A DNA stretch of 64,000 nucleotides from assembly GCF_900460065.1 (NCBI RefSeq), contig NZ_UAVD01000024.1, forward strand, positions 248,001 through 312,000. The letters are read 5' to 3'. Origin of the DNA: Streptomyces griseus (GTDB lineage: Bacteria; Actinomycetota; Actinomycetes; Streptomycetales; Streptomycetaceae). The notes under the pieces were generated by a model. The model ran no database searches. It saw only the letters and a list, made by a program, of their open reading frames with translations, and had not been told where the DNA came from. Each line of letters opens with the position of its first letter. Position 1 is the first letter of the stretch. The position numbers and the translations under genes were made by a program. This document shows positions 1 through 8,443 of the stretch, one piece after another.

Positions 1-2
1 GC

Positions 3-371
3 GAACTGCGCGCCGCGCACTACGGGAAGGGACTGCCCACCGGGCAGGCCGTCGCCACCACCGCCGGACGCCTCGACGCCCGATGGATCGTGCACACGGT
101 CGGCCCGGTCTTCTCCGGCGCCCAGGACCGGTCCGCCCTGCTCGCCTCCTGCTACCGAGAATCCCTGCGCCTGGCAGCGGAGTTGGGGGCCCGGTCCATC
201 GCGTTCCCGGCGATCTCCACCGGCATCTACGGCTGGCCGATGGACGACGGCGCCAAGATCGCCGTGCGCACGGTCCTGGCGGAGGCCGTGGAGCCGATCG
301 AAGAGGTGCGCTTCGTCCTCTTCGACGCCCACGCGTACGTGGAGTTCGAGGAAGTCCTCGCGATGCGCTGA
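3..371 (+). CDS. Macro domain protein (ADP-ribose binding), 5' end outside the window
   Basis: This is the C-terminal 122 residues of a macro domain protein. The reading frame is open from base 3, so the start lies upstream of the window. The segment GLPTGQAVATTAGRL followed by WIVHTVGPV and the loop AFPAISTGIYGWP are the two ligand-binding elements of macro domains of the MacroD/YmdB type. These bind ADP-ribose and often hydrolyse O-acetyl-ADP-ribose or ADP-ribosylated side chains; which reaction this one performs cannot be read here. It ends 130 bp before the alkylation-repair operon on the same strand, but the direct repeat between them suggests a separate promoter for that operon. Confidence 0.88.
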   Translation, partial: ELRAAHYGKGLPTGQAVATTAGRLDARWIVHTVGPVFSGAQDRSALLASCYRESLRLAAELGARSIAFPAISTGIYGWPMDDGAKIAVRTVLAEAVEPIEEVRFVLFDAHAYVEFEEVLAMR

Positions 372-425
372 GCCCGCCCCGCGCCCCGAAGGATCCGTGC
401 CCGGCGCCCGTCGGAAGGCTTCAGG

Positions 426-465
426 CCTGTCGGATTCCCGCGCGAGGGCCCTGTCGGATTTCCGC
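426..465 (+). promoter_or_regulatory. Direct repeat, candidate Ada-type operator
   Basis: Two 16-bp copies, CCTGTCGGATTCCCGC at 426-441 and CCTGTCGGATTTCCGC at 450-465, differ at one base and are spaced 24 bp start to start. They lie 37 bp upstream of the Ada-AlkA start codon. Ada-type activators bind their own promoters, so this is the natural place for such a site. The assignment as operator is inference from position and repetition. Confidence 0.5.
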
Positions 466-501
466 CAGCCAAGCCCCTGACCGGTGCACCATCCTGGAAC
501 C

Positions 502-1974
502 ATGCACACCGACACCGAGCGCTGCGTGCGGGCCGTCCAGTCCAAGGACTCCCGCTTCGACGGCTGGTTCTTCACCGCGGTCCTCACCACCCGGATCTAC
601 TGCCGCCCCAGCTGCCCCGTCGTGCCGCCCAAGGTCCGCAACATGACCTTCTACCCCAGCGCCGCCGCCTGCCAGCAGGCCGGATTCCGGGCCTGCAAGC
701 GCTGCCGCCCCGACACCAGCCCCGGATCCCCCGAGTGGAACGCCCGCGCCGACTCGGTCGCCCGCGCCATGCGCCTGATCCGGGACGGGGTCGTCGACCG
801 CGAGGGCGTGTCCGGGCTCGCCGCCCGGCTCGGCTACTCCGCACGGCAGATCGAACGCCAGCTGCTGGCCGAGCTGGGCGCCGGACCGCTCGCCCTGGCC
901 CGCGCCCAGCGGGCGCAGACCGCCCGCCTGCTCATCGAGACGACCGCGCTGCCCATGGCCCAGGTCGCGTTCGCCGCCGGCTTCTCCTCGATCCGCACCT
1001 TCAACGAGACGGTCCGCGAGGTCTTCGGCCTGGCCCCCGGCGAGCTGCGCACCCGAGCCGCCCGGGGCCCCGGACCCGCCGCCGTGCCGGGCGTCATCGC
1101 GCTCCGCCTCCCCTACCGGGCCCCGCTCAACCCCGGCAACCTCTTCGGCCACCTCGCCGCGACCGCCGTCCCCGGCGTCGAGGAGTGGCGGGACGGAGCG
1201 TACCGCCGCACCCTCACCCTCCCGTACGGCCACGGCGTCGTCGCCCTGAGTCCCGCGCCCGACCACATCGCCTGCCGGCTCGCCCTCACCGACCCCCGCG
1301 ACCTCACCCGGGCCATCAGCCGCTGCCGCTGGCTCCTCGACCTGGACGCGGACCCGGTCGCCGTCGACGCGCAGTTGCGCACCGACCCGGTGCTCGCCCC
1401 GCTGGTCGACGCGGGCCCCGGCCGCCGGGTGCCCCGCACCGTGGACGGGGCCGAGTTCGCCGTGCGCGCGGTGCTCGGCCAGCAGGTCTCCACCGCCGCC
1501 GCCCGCACCCACGCCGCCCGGCTGGTCACCGCCCACGGCGTCCCGGTCGAGGACCCCGAGGGCGGGCTGACCCACCTCTTCCCGACGCCGGAGGCGCTGG
1601 CGGGACTCGACCCGGAGGCCCTGGCCCTGCCGCGTACCCGCCGAACGACCCTCACCACGCTCGTCGCCGCCCTCGCGGAGGACCGGCTGCGGCTGGACAC
1701 CGACACCGACTGGGAGCGGGCCCGCACCGAACTGGCCGCCCTGCCCGGCTTCGGGCCCTGGACCGTCGAGTCCATCGCCATGCGGGCCCTCGGCGACCCC
1801 GACGCCTTCCTCCCGGGCGACCTCGGCATCCGCCGGGCGGCCGGACGGCTGGGCCTGCCGGCCACCCCCGCCGCCCTCACCGCACGGGCCGTCGACTGGC
1901 GCCCCTGGCGGGCGTACGCCGTGCAGTACCTCTGGACGGTGGACGACCACCCCATCAACCACTTGCCCGACTGA
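502..1974 (+). CDS. alkA: Ada regulatory domain fused to AlkA 3-methyladenine DNA glycosylase
   Basis: The protein (490 aa) joins three modules. Residues about 10-75 are the Ada zinc domain with the four cysteines in CRPSC and CKRC, which in Ada proteins accepts a methyl group from phosphotriesters. About 85-185 is an AraC-type double helix-turn-helix. The rest is an AlkA N-domain and an HhH-GPD glycosylase domain with VRAVLGQQVST, the LPGFGPWT hairpin and the catalytic Asp in LPGDLG. It should sense alkylation, activate its own operon and excise alkylated bases. The Ada O6-methylguanine domain is absent and is supplied by ogt 12 bp downstream. The ATG at 502 is chosen because the Ada domain begins just after it; a GTG at 484 would add six residues. 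Confidence 0.93.
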   Translation: MHTDTERCVRAVQSKDSRFDGWFFTAVLTTRIYCRPSCPVVPPKVRNMTFYPSAAACQQAGFRACKRCRPDTSPGSPEWNARADSVARAMRLIRDGVVDREGVSGLAARLGYSARQIERQLLAELGAGPLALARAQRAQTARLLIETTALPMAQVAFAAGFSSIRTFNETVREVFGLAPGELRTRAARGPGPAAVPGVIALRLPYRAPLNPGNLFGHLAATAVPGVEEWRDGAYRRTLTLPYGHGVVALSPAPDHIACRLALTDPRDLTRAISRCRWLLDLDADPVAVDAQLRTDPVLAPLVDAGPGRRVPRTVDGAEFAVRAVLGQQVSTAAARTHAARLVTAHGVPVEDPEGGLTHLFPTPEALAGLDPEALALPRTRRTTLTTLVAALAEDRLRLDTDTDWERARTELAALPGFGPWTVESIAMRALGDPDAFLPGDLGIRRAAGRLGLPATPAALTARAVDWRPWRAYAVQYLWTVDDHPINHLPD

Positions 1975-1986
1975 AGGAGCACCGCC

Positions 1987-2514
1987 ATGACCGCCGCACC
2001 CGCCACCGCCGCCGCCAGACGGCACACGGTCGTCGACAGCCCCTACGGCCCGCTGACCCTCGTCGCCACCGACGGAGTCCTCTCCGCCCTCTACATGACC
2101 GACCAGCGCCACCGCCCGCCCGAGGAGACCTTCGGCGTCCCGGACCCGGAGCCCTTCGGCGAGACGATCCAGCAGCTCACCGAGTACTTCGCCGGCCACC
2201 GCACCACCTTCGACCTGCCGCTGAACCTGGCGGGCACCCCGTTCCAGCGGAGCGTCTGGGCGGAGCTGCTGAGGATCCCGTACGGCGAGACCCGTACCTA
2301 CGGCGAACTGGCCGAGGAGCTCGGAAAACCGGGGGCCTCGCGGGCGGTCGGACTGGCCAACGGCAAGAACCCCGTCGGGATCATCGTGCCGTGCCACCGG
2401 GTGATCGGAGCCTCCGGGAGCCTCACCGGCTACGGCGGCGGCCTGGACCGCAAGCAGCGGCTGCTCGCCTTCGAGAGCGGCGGGAGCGCGGACGGGCCGC
2501 AGGCGCTGTTCTGA
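1987..2514 (+). CDS. ogt: Methylated-DNA--protein-cysteine methyltransferase
   Basis: This 175-aa suicide enzyme removes alkyl groups from O6 of guanine by transferring them to its own cysteine. The active-site motif VPCHRV is intact, preceded by GLANGKNPVGII and followed by GYGGGLDRKQRLL, as usual for the family. The length is typical of single-domain Ogt. AAGGAG lies 7 bp before the ATG, and the start is only 12 bp after the Ada-AlkA stop, so the two genes are co-transcribed. Together they cover phosphotriester sensing, base excision and direct reversal, the jobs that a full-length Ada plus AlkA do in other bacteria. Confidence 0.95.
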   Translation: MTAAPATAAARRHTVVDSPYGPLTLVATDGVLSALYMTDQRHRPPEETFGVPDPEPFGETIQQLTEYFAGHRTTFDLPLNLAGTPFQRSVWAELLRIPYGETRTYGELAEELGKPGASRAVGLANGKNPVGIIVPCHRVIGASGSLTGYGGGLDRKQRLLAFESGGSADGPQALF

Positions 2515-2556
2515 GGGCGGCCGGGGCGTGCCGAACCCGGTACGCCCCCGCCCCGC

Positions 2557-3141
2557 TCAGCCGGTGAAGATCTCCACGGTCGTCCAGACGGCGAGACCCA
2601 GCATGCAGATCCCGCCGATCCGCTGCACGGTCTTCAGCGGTACGCGGCTGGCGATGAACTTCCCCGCCAGCAGCGCCAGCGCCGAGACGGACATCAGGGC
2701 GGCGGCCGAGCCGATCGCCGTGGACCAGGTGCCGTTGCTCGCGGCGAGGTTGGCGGTGGTGATCTGGGTCAGATCACCCCACTCGCTGATGAAGACCGCC
2801 ATGAACGCGGTCGAGTAGACCGGCCAGAAACCGGTCACCGTCTTCACCTCGGCGTCCTCGTCGTCGTCCCCGCCGCTGCCGCGCAGCAGGAGGAACGCAC
2901 CGAGCGCGAACAGCGAGGCCGAGACGAGCTTGACGATCCAGTCGGGCAGCAGCCCGATCAGGCTGCCCGCGCCGACGGCGATGGCGACGTGCACGATGAA
3001 CGCGGACGAGGTGCCGAACCACACGTAGAGCGGCCGCATCCGCGTACCCATGGCCAGCGAGGCGAACATCGTCTTGTCGGGGAGTTCCGCGAGGAAGATC
3101 AGCCCGAAGGCGGTGATGATCGCCAGGAAGTCGAGGTGCAT
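2557..3141 (-). CDS. TMEM165/GDT1 (UPF0016) family cation transporter
   Basis: This 194-aa membrane protein has about six hydrophobic helices and two copies of the family's acidic motif, ELPDKTM near the N-terminus and EWGDLTQ in the second half. The cytosolic loop between the halves is acidic (GGDDDEDAE). GDT1 proteins exchange Mn2+ or Ca2+ for protons across membranes, and the bacterial members are mostly manganese exporters. A manganese-sensing riboswitch lies in the leader, about 120 nt before the ATG, which strongly supports Mn export here. The gene converges with ogt, 42 bp apart. Confidence 0.9.
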   Translation of the reverse strand: MHLDFLAIITAFGLIFLAELPDKTMFASLAMGTRMRPLYVWFGTSSAFIVHVAIAVGAGSLIGLLPDWIVKLVSASLFALGAFLLLRGSGGDDDEDAEVKTVTGFWPVYSTAFMAVFISEWGDLTQITTANLAASNGTWSTAIGSAAALMSVSALALLAGKFIASRVPLKTVQRIGGICMLGLAVWTTVEIFTG

Positions 3142-3261
3142 TCCGGGTGACTTTCTGTTTCGAGCCGGGCCCCGGATCTTCGCGAAGCGCCGCTCGGGCT
3201 TTTCGGAGGACCACTCGGCCCGGCATGACGGCTCCGCCCACAGGACGTGGACGTGTCATAC

Positions 3262-3382
3262 AGGACCGAAGGTCTCGCCCGCCCGTGGCAGTCCTTCGCA
3301 GGACGCACGAGCCCGGTCACCGGGAACCCGGAGGCTCCAGTATGTCGACGACCGGTTTGCGGGGCTACTCCCCTTCGCAGCC
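3262..3382 (-). promoter_or_regulatory. yybP-ykoY manganese riboswitch (approximate limits)
   Basis: Read on the minus strand, the leader of the GDT1-type gene contains the conserved elements of the yybP-ykoY aptamer in order. These are GAAGGGGAGTAGC at the 5' end, GTCGTCGACATAC and GAGCC in the middle, a GC-rich helix CCGGG/CCCGG, and the 3' element GGCGAGACC followed by a TTCG turn. This RNA class binds Mn2+ and turns on Mn efflux genes. The aptamer is followed by about 120 nt that must hold the expression platform. The limits were set by eye. Confidence 0.85.
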
Positions 3383-3517
3383 GTCAACGATACCTCACCC
3401 GGTCGGACCGGGTGCCGGTGTTCGCACCGTGAGCGCCTCGGTAGCATCGTGATGATCACCGGGCCCCCGGCGGTCCGCCGCCACCCGACTCCACCCACCG
3501 CGACGGGAAGTGCCCCC

Positions 3518-3922
3518 ATGAGCCGCCGCCCCCGCAAGGACGTGCCCGCCCAGGGCGCCCCCCGGCCCACCGTCAGCGTCTGCCGGGGCTGCTGCTGCGG
3601 CACGGAGAAGATCCCGGGCGTGGACCACGCGGCCCAGCTGTCCCGGCTGCGCTCCGGCCTGGAGGGCGCCGCCACCGTACGGGCGGTCGACTGCCTCGAC
3701 GCCTGCGAGCAGGGCAACGTCATCGTGGTGCAGCCCTCCGCCGACGGCCGCCGGGCCGGCGGCCGGCCCGTCTGGCTGGGCCTGGTCAACGACGAGCACG
3801 CCGAGCAGGACATCGTGACGTGGGCGGCGGCCGGCGGCCCCGGGCTCGCGGACGCCCCGGACATCCTCGACCTCTACGTCTTCCAGCCCTCACGCCGGGT
3901 CCGGGCGGGCCTGGACGGCTGA
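3518..3922 (+). CDS. Thioredoxin-like [2Fe-2S] ferredoxin domain protein
   Basis: This small 134-aa protein has cysteines arranged as CRGCCCG near residue 20 and CLDAC near residue 65. That is the pattern of thioredoxin-fold [2Fe-2S] ferredoxins (first pair near the N-terminus, then C-x3-C). The cluster would be cytosolic; no partner gene is adjacent. The ATG at 3518 is preceded by GGGAAG and starts just before the conserved region. The frame is open much further upstream, but there it crosses the riboswitch leader on the other strand and is not coding. It converges with the regulator gene at 3954. Confidence 0.82.
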   Translation: MSRRPRKDVPAQGAPRPTVSVCRGCCCGTEKIPGVDHAAQLSRLRSGLEGAATVRAVDCLDACEQGNVIVVQPSADGRRAGGRPVWLGLVNDEHAEQDIVTWAAAGGPGLADAPDILDLYVFQPSRRVRAGLDG

Positions 3923-3953
3923 GGCCCGCCGGCGGGGCACCGGACCCGCCCCG

Positions 3954-5858
3954 TCACAGGCCCCGCGTCAGGCGGTGGAGCCGCAGAGCGAGCTGGATCT
4001 CCAGGGTGCGGGCAGGAGTGTTCCAGTCCTGCCCGAGGAGCCGGCCGATGCGCTCCAGCCGCTGCACCACCGTGTTCACATGGACGTGCAGCAGGTCCTT
4101 GGTCCGGGTGAGGCTCGCCCCCTGGGCGAAATAGGCGTCCAGCGTGGCGACGAGATCGGTCCCGCGCCTGCTGTCGTAGTCGAGCACGGGCCCCAGCGTC
4201 CGGTGCACATAGCCGCCCAGATCCGCCTGGTCTCCCAGCAGCACGCCGATGAACCCGAGGTCCCCGACGGCGCCGCCGCTCCCGGTGTGGCCGAGGGCGC
4301 GCAGCGCGGAGAGGCAGCGGTCGGCCGCACTGTGCGCGTGGGGCAGCTCGGCCGGACCGGTGGCGGGGCCCGCCGAGCCGACCGTGACGGGGAAGCCGAC
4401 CGCCTGGCCCAGCTCGGCGGCGAGCGCCCGGGCGGCCGGCCCCGGCGCGTCGGTGGGCGCCACCAGGACGATGTGGTCGTGGTGCAGCCCGGCCAGCCCG
4501 TTGCGGGCCTGCGCGCTCCGGGCGGTCGCCGCCAGCAGCCGGTGGCGCGGGGCCACCTCGCTGTGCGCGACGAACACACTGTGCCGTCGGCCCAGGTTGA
4601 CGCCCAGCCGTCGTGCGCGGGCTGTCAGGGTGCCCGGGTCGCCGGTGCGCGAGAGCAGGTCGCCCAGCAGCTCTCCCCGCACCCGGTCCTCCGTCTCGGC
4701 GACCGAACGGCGCAACAGCATGAGCAGCGCGGTGACGACGCTGGCGCGCTCGAACAGCAGTCGGTCGGCGTCCGCCAGCCCGGCCCGGCCCGTCAGCGCG
4801 ATGGAGCCGAGGAGCTCGGGGCCGGCGAGGACGGCGCAGACCCAGGTGCCGCCCAGCGGAACGGCCCGGCCCCTGGCCCGGGACGCGGACACCGCGGGGA
4901 TCGGCTGCGGCAGCGGCTCGGTGCGGGCGCGGGCCAGCTCCGCGCCGTCCGCGTCGTGGATGAGGATCCCGCCGTCCAGGATGTCGGCGAGGGCCGCCGC
5001 CACGTCGTCGGCGCCGCCGCCCTGGAGGACGAGGTCGGTGAGCTGGTCGTGGGCCTCCTCGGCACGCCGCATCGCCTCGCTGTGCGTCCGGATGGTCTCC
5101 GACGCGGCGTTGAGGTCGACCAGGGCGGCGCGGGTCTCCTCCAGCAGCCGTGCCCCGTCGATCGCGATGGCGGCGTGGTCGGCCAGCGACGAGAGCAGCG
5201 CCACCTCGGTGGCGGAGAACTCGCGGGGCGCCCGGTCGGCGGCGTACAGCACGCCGATGACGCGGGCGCCGAGGCGCAGCGGTACGCCGAGGATCGCCCT
5301 CAGGCCCTCGTTCAGCACGGCGCTGTCGATGGGGCCGGTGTGGTGGAAGCGGGGGTCGGCCTGGTAGTCCCCGGTGGCGTACGGGCGGGCGGTCTGGGCG
5401 ACGAGCCCGCCCAGGCCCTCGCCCATGCCGAGCCGCAGCCGCTGGAAGTCCTCGGCCACCGACCCGTCGGTGACCCGCATGTACGTGTCGCCCGCGGCGT
5501 CGTCGTTGAGCGAGAGGTAGGTGACGTCGGTGCCGAGCAGCAGTTTCGCCCGGTGGACGATGGCCCGCAGGACGGCGTCCAGATCGCGCAGGGCCGCCAG
5601 GTCGCTGGCCGTGTCGAACAGGGCGGTGAGCTGTGCCTCGCGCACCCGGTGCTGGCCGAGCGTGCGCCGGATGCGCAGGGCCACGCCGGCCGCCTCGGCG
5701 ATCTCGGCCAGCTCGGCCGCGGTCGCTCCCGCCTGCCGGGCGGCGGCGGCCGGCCGGTCGAACTCCTCCACCGCGGCGCCCTGGGCCAGCAGGTCGAGGA
5801 GCCGGCGCAGGGCCGGAGCGGAGTGCTGGGCGGCCGGTGGTGTCACGCCGGTGAGCAT
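3954..5858 (-). CDS. GAF-domain transcriptional regulator with PucR-type C-terminal helix-turn-helix
   Basis: The protein has 634 aa. Residues about 80-245 form a GAF domain (LFDTASDLAALRDLDAVL at its start, ILGVPLRLGARVIGVLY at its core). A variable middle region follows, and the C-terminus carries the PucR/CdaR-type helix-turn-helix, GASLTRTKDLLHVHVNTVVQRLERI. Such proteins sense a small ligand and control one nearby catabolic operon. It is the last gene of the minus-strand PHB block, 89 bp after the MFS symporter, so the likely ligand is 3-hydroxybutyrate or a related metabolite (inference). The ATG at 5858 follows GGGAGG with a 10-bp gap. Confidence 0.85.
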   Translation of the reverse strand: MLTGVTPPAAQHSAPALRRLLDLLAQGAAVEEFDRPAAAARQAGATAAELAEIAEAAGVALRIRRTLGQHRVREAQLTALFDTASDLAALRDLDAVLRAIVHRAKLLLGTDVTYLSLNDDAAGDTYMRVTDGSVAEDFQRLRLGMGEGLGGLVAQTARPYATGDYQADPRFHHTGPIDSAVLNEGLRAILGVPLRLGARVIGVLYAADRAPREFSATEVALLSSLADHAAIAIDGARLLEETRAALVDLNAASETIRTHSEAMRRAEEAHDQLTDLVLQGGGADDVAAALADILDGGILIHDADGAELARARTEPLPQPIPAVSASRARGRAVPLGGTWVCAVLAGPELLGSIALTGRAGLADADRLLFERASVVTALLMLLRRSVAETEDRVRGELLGDLLSRTGDPGTLTARARRLGVNLGRRHSVFVAHSEVAPRHRLLAATARSAQARNGLAGLHHDHIVLVAPTDAPGPAARALAAELGQAVGFPVTVGSAGPATGPAELPHAHSAADRCLSALRALGHTGSGGAVGDLGFIGVLLGDQADLGGYVHRTLGPVLDYDSRRGTDLVATLDAYFAQGASLTRTKDLLHVHVNTVVQRLERIGRLLGQDWNTPARTLEIQLALRLHRLTRGL

Positions 5859-5947
5859 ACGGTGATCGCCTCCCGGGAGGGGCCGAGCGGACAACGGGGA
5901 CGGCCCTCCCGCGCACCGCGTGCAGCGGCGGGCGGGAGGGCGTGGGA

Positions 5948-7336
5948 TCAGTGGCCGAGGGGGACCGAGTCCTTGACGGCCGTCGCCGGCGCCGCCGGGA
6001 CGGAGTCGCCGAGCCCGTCCTGGGTGAGGTCGCGGCCGCGGGTCTCCTTGGCCACCCAGACCGTCACCGCGGTGACCAGGGAGGCGAAGCAGAGGTAGAG
6101 GGAGATCGGGACCGACGACTCGTAGTCCTTCAGGAGCTCCACCGCGATGAGCGGGGCGAGGGCCCCGCCGATGATGGAGGCGAGCTGGGAGCCCATCGAA
6201 GCGCCCGAGTAGCGGACCTTGGTGTCGAACATCTCCGAGATGAAGGCCGCCTGCGGACCGTACATCGCACCGTGCAGCAGCAGCCCGAGGGTGACCGCGA
6301 GGACGATGACCGGGAAGGACTCGGTGTCCAGGAGGGCGAAGAAGCCGAACGCCCAGAACGCCATGCCGACCGCGCCGATCAGCGTGACCGGGCGGCGCCC
6401 GAGCCGGTCCGAGAGCGCCCCCCACAGCGGGATGGTGACGAAGTGCACCGCGGAGCCGATCAGGACGGCGTTGAGGGCGTCGCTCTTGGACATCTCCAGA
6501 TGCACGGTCACGTAGACCAGCAGGAAGGCGGTGAGGATGTAGTACGAGATGTTCTCGCCGAAGCGCGTGCCGATCGCGAGGAGCACCTCGCGCCAGCTCT
6601 TGCGGAACACCTGGACGACCGGGGCCTGTTCCTTGACGCCCCGAGCCGCCGCGGCGTCCGACTTCCGCTGCGCCTCGAGGAAGACCGGGGACTCCTCGAC
6701 CGAGATCCGGATCCACAGTCCGATCATGACGAGGACGCCGGACAGCAGGAACGGTATGCGCCAGCCCCAGGCGAGGAACGCCTCGTCGGACTGGACGGCG
6801 GCGAGCAGCGCCAGGACGCCGGTCGCCAGCAGATTGCCGCCGGGCGCGCCGGACTGCGGCCAGGAGGCCCAGAAGCCGCGGCGTTCGTCGCCGCCGTGTT
6901 CGGAGACGAGCAGTACCGCGCCGCCCCACTCGCCGCCGAGCGCGAAGCCCTGCACCAGGCGCAGGACGGTCAGCAGGATCGGCGCCCAGACGCCGATGCT
7001 CGCGTGGGTGGGGAGCAGTCCCATGGCGAAGGTGGCGCCGCCCATCATGAGCAGGCTGAGCACCAGGAGCTTCTTGCGGCCGATCTTGTCGCCGTAGTGG
7101 CCGAAGACGACGCCGCCGAGCGGCCGGGCGGCGAAGCCGACCGCGTACGTCAGGAAGGCGAGCAGCGTGCCGACCAGCGGGTCGCTGCTGGGGAAGAAGA
7201 GGGTGTTGAACACGAGCGCGGCAGCGGAGCCGTAGAGGAAGAAGTCGTACCACTCGATGGTGGTGCCGACGAGGCTGGCCGCGACGATGCGGCCGATCTT
7301 GCCCTTGGGGGGCTGGACGGAGCTGGGGGAACCCAT
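5948..7336 (-). CDS. MFS transporter, metabolite:proton symporter (MHS) type
   Basis: This 462-aa transporter has twelve predicted membrane helices. It has the MHS family marks: TIEWYDFFLYG at the start, GHYGDKIGRKK in the first cytosolic loop, RLVQGFALGGEWGGA and GWRIPFLLSG. MHS members (ProP, ShiA, KgtP, CitA) import organic acids and osmolytes with protons. The place between 3-hydroxybutyrate dehydrogenase and the PucR-type regulator suggests uptake of 3-hydroxybutyrate or short oligomers; this is inferred from neighbours only. The start at 7336 gives the usual short polar N-terminus before helix 1. Confidence 0.9.
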   Translation of the reverse strand: MGSPSSVQPPKGKIGRIVAASLVGTTIEWYDFFLYGSAAALVFNTLFFPSSDPLVGTLLAFLTYAVGFAARPLGGVVFGHYGDKIGRKKLLVLSLLMMGGATFAMGLLPTHASIGVWAPILLTVLRLVQGFALGGEWGGAVLLVSEHGGDERRGFWASWPQSGAPGGNLLATGVLALLAAVQSDEAFLAWGWRIPFLLSGVLVMIGLWIRISVEESPVFLEAQRKSDAAAARGVKEQAPVVQVFRKSWREVLLAIGTRFGENISYYILTAFLLVYVTVHLEMSKSDALNAVLIGSAVHFVTIPLWGALSDRLGRRPVTLIGAVGMAFWAFGFFALLDTESFPVIVLAVTLGLLLHGAMYGPQAAFISEMFDTKVRYSGASMGSQLASIIGGALAPLIAVELLKDYESSVPISLYLCFASLVTAVTVWVAKETRGRDLTQDGLGDSVPAAPATAVKDSVPLGH

Positions 7337-7406
7337 GGTGGAGTCACCGCGTTTCGTTGGCAGGGCTGTCAGGGACGGGGGTGCGGGGTCGGGGGAGCGG
7401 AGGCGC

Positions 7407-7432
7407 GAGCGGTACGAGCGGTACGAGCGGTT
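7407..7432. repeat. Short tandem repeat, 9-bp unit
   Basis: GAGCGGTAC occurs at 7407-7415 and 7416-7424 and is followed by a partial third copy GAGCGGT. The run lies in the 182-bp gap between bdhA and the MFS gene. Related GGTACGG and GAGCGGTAG words follow downstream. It could be a binding array or simple-sequence slippage; nothing else is seen in the gap. Confidence 0.45.
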
Positions 7433-7518
7433 CCGGCTGGTCGAGGGGTACGGACGGGGGGAGCGGTAGGGGCGGGTGGGGCCGGTGCCGACGGTGGGGG
7501 GCCGTGGCGGGCCCGGGG

Positions 7519-8316
7519 TCAGTGGGCGCCCCAGCCCCCGTCGACGGGGAGCGAGACGCCGGTGATGTAGCCGGTGTGGGGGCCGCAGAGCCAGCGGCAG
7601 ACGGCGGCGACCTCCTCGGGTTCGATCAGCCGCTTGATCGCGGACCGGTCCAGGAGGATGCCGGTGACGACCTCCTCCGGGGGGATCCCGTGCGCGGCGG
7701 CCTGGCCCGCGATCTGGCCCTCCACCAGCGGTGTGCGCACATAGCCGGGGTTGACGCAGTTGCTGGTCACCCCGTGCGGGGCGCCCTCCAGGGCGGCCAC
7801 CTTGCTCAGCCCCTCCAGGCCGTGCTTGGCCGCGACGTAGGCGGACTTGAAGGCGCTGGCCCGCAGCCCGTGCATGCTGGAGACGTTGACGATCCGGCCC
7901 CACCCCCCGGCGTACATGTGCGGGAGGCAGTGCCGCATCAGCAGGAACGGGGCGGTCACCATCACCTTCTGGATCAGCTCGAAGCGGTCCGGCGGAAAGT
8001 CCTCGATGGCGGCCACGTGCTGGAGCCCGGCGTTGTTGACCAGCACGTCCACCCCGGTCGGCAGTGTCGCGACCGCCTCGGGTTCGGCCAGGTCCACGAC
8101 GTGCGCCACGCCGCCGATCGCGGCGGCGACGGACGTGGCGCTCCCGGCCTCGCGGTCGACCACGTGAACGAGGGCGCCGGCCCCGGCGAGCGCCTCGGCG
8201 GTGGCCCGCCCGATGCCGCTGCCGCCGCCGGTGACCAGGGCGGTGCGCCCCGTGAGGTCCACGGCCCCGGCGCCCGGCGCGGAGGAACCGGAAGCTGCGT
8301 GAAATTGGCTCGTCAT
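7519..8316 (-). CDS. bdhA: 3-hydroxybutyrate dehydrogenase (SDR family)
   Basis: This 265-aa short-chain dehydrogenase oxidises D-3-hydroxybutyrate to acetoacetate with NAD. It has the cofactor motif GGGSGIG, NNAG, the catalytic Ser in NVSSMHG and the Tyr-Lys pair in YVAAKHG. The tail GYITGVSLPVDGGW is typical. The strings VNNAGLQHVAAIEDFP and SSMHGLRASAFKSAYVAAKHG are characteristic of bacterial 3-hydroxybutyrate dehydrogenases rather than generic SDRs. Neighbouring depolymerase, CoA-transferase and symporter genes support the assignment. There is no Shine-Dalgarno before the ATG; a TAGCGT box lies 8 nt upstream, so the transcript may be leaderless and have its own promoter. Confidence 0.92.
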   Translation of the reverse strand: MTSQFHAASGSSAPGAGAVDLTGRTALVTGGGSGIGRATAEALAGAGALVHVVDREAGSATSVAAAIGGVAHVVDLAEPEAVATLPTGVDVLVNNAGLQHVAAIEDFPPDRFELIQKVMVTAPFLLMRHCLPHMYAGGWGRIVNVSSMHGLRASAFKSAYVAAKHGLEGLSKVAALEGAPHGVTSNCVNPGYVRTPLVEGQIAGQAAAHGIPPEEVVTGILLDRSAIKRLIEPEEVAAVCRWLCGPHTGYITGVSLPVDGGWGAH

Positions 8317-8324
8317 GGCCGGAA

Positions 8325-8330
8325 ACGCTA
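8325..8330 (-). promoter_or_regulatory. Candidate -10 box of bdhA, leaderless start
   Basis: TAGCGT on the minus strand ends 8 nt before the ATG of bdhA. This fits TANNNT boxes of Streptomyces leaderless genes, and no ribosome binding site is present. A good -35 was not found. Confidence 0.4.
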
Positions 8331-8443
8331 GAGACACCCGGCCGGACATCCCATGGTGCGGAACTCCACAGTGAACGGCGCAGGAGTGGCGGGCGCCGCC
8401 ACTCTCGGGGAGAGGGCACCGCCATTCCTCGACCGGACAGGAC

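Noticed and set aside
421..2397. 658-codon open frame on the minus strand across alkA and ogt
   Set aside because: It is antisense to two well-recognised genes, has low-complexity Gly/Arg/Val composition and no family motif. Long antisense frames are expected at this GC content.
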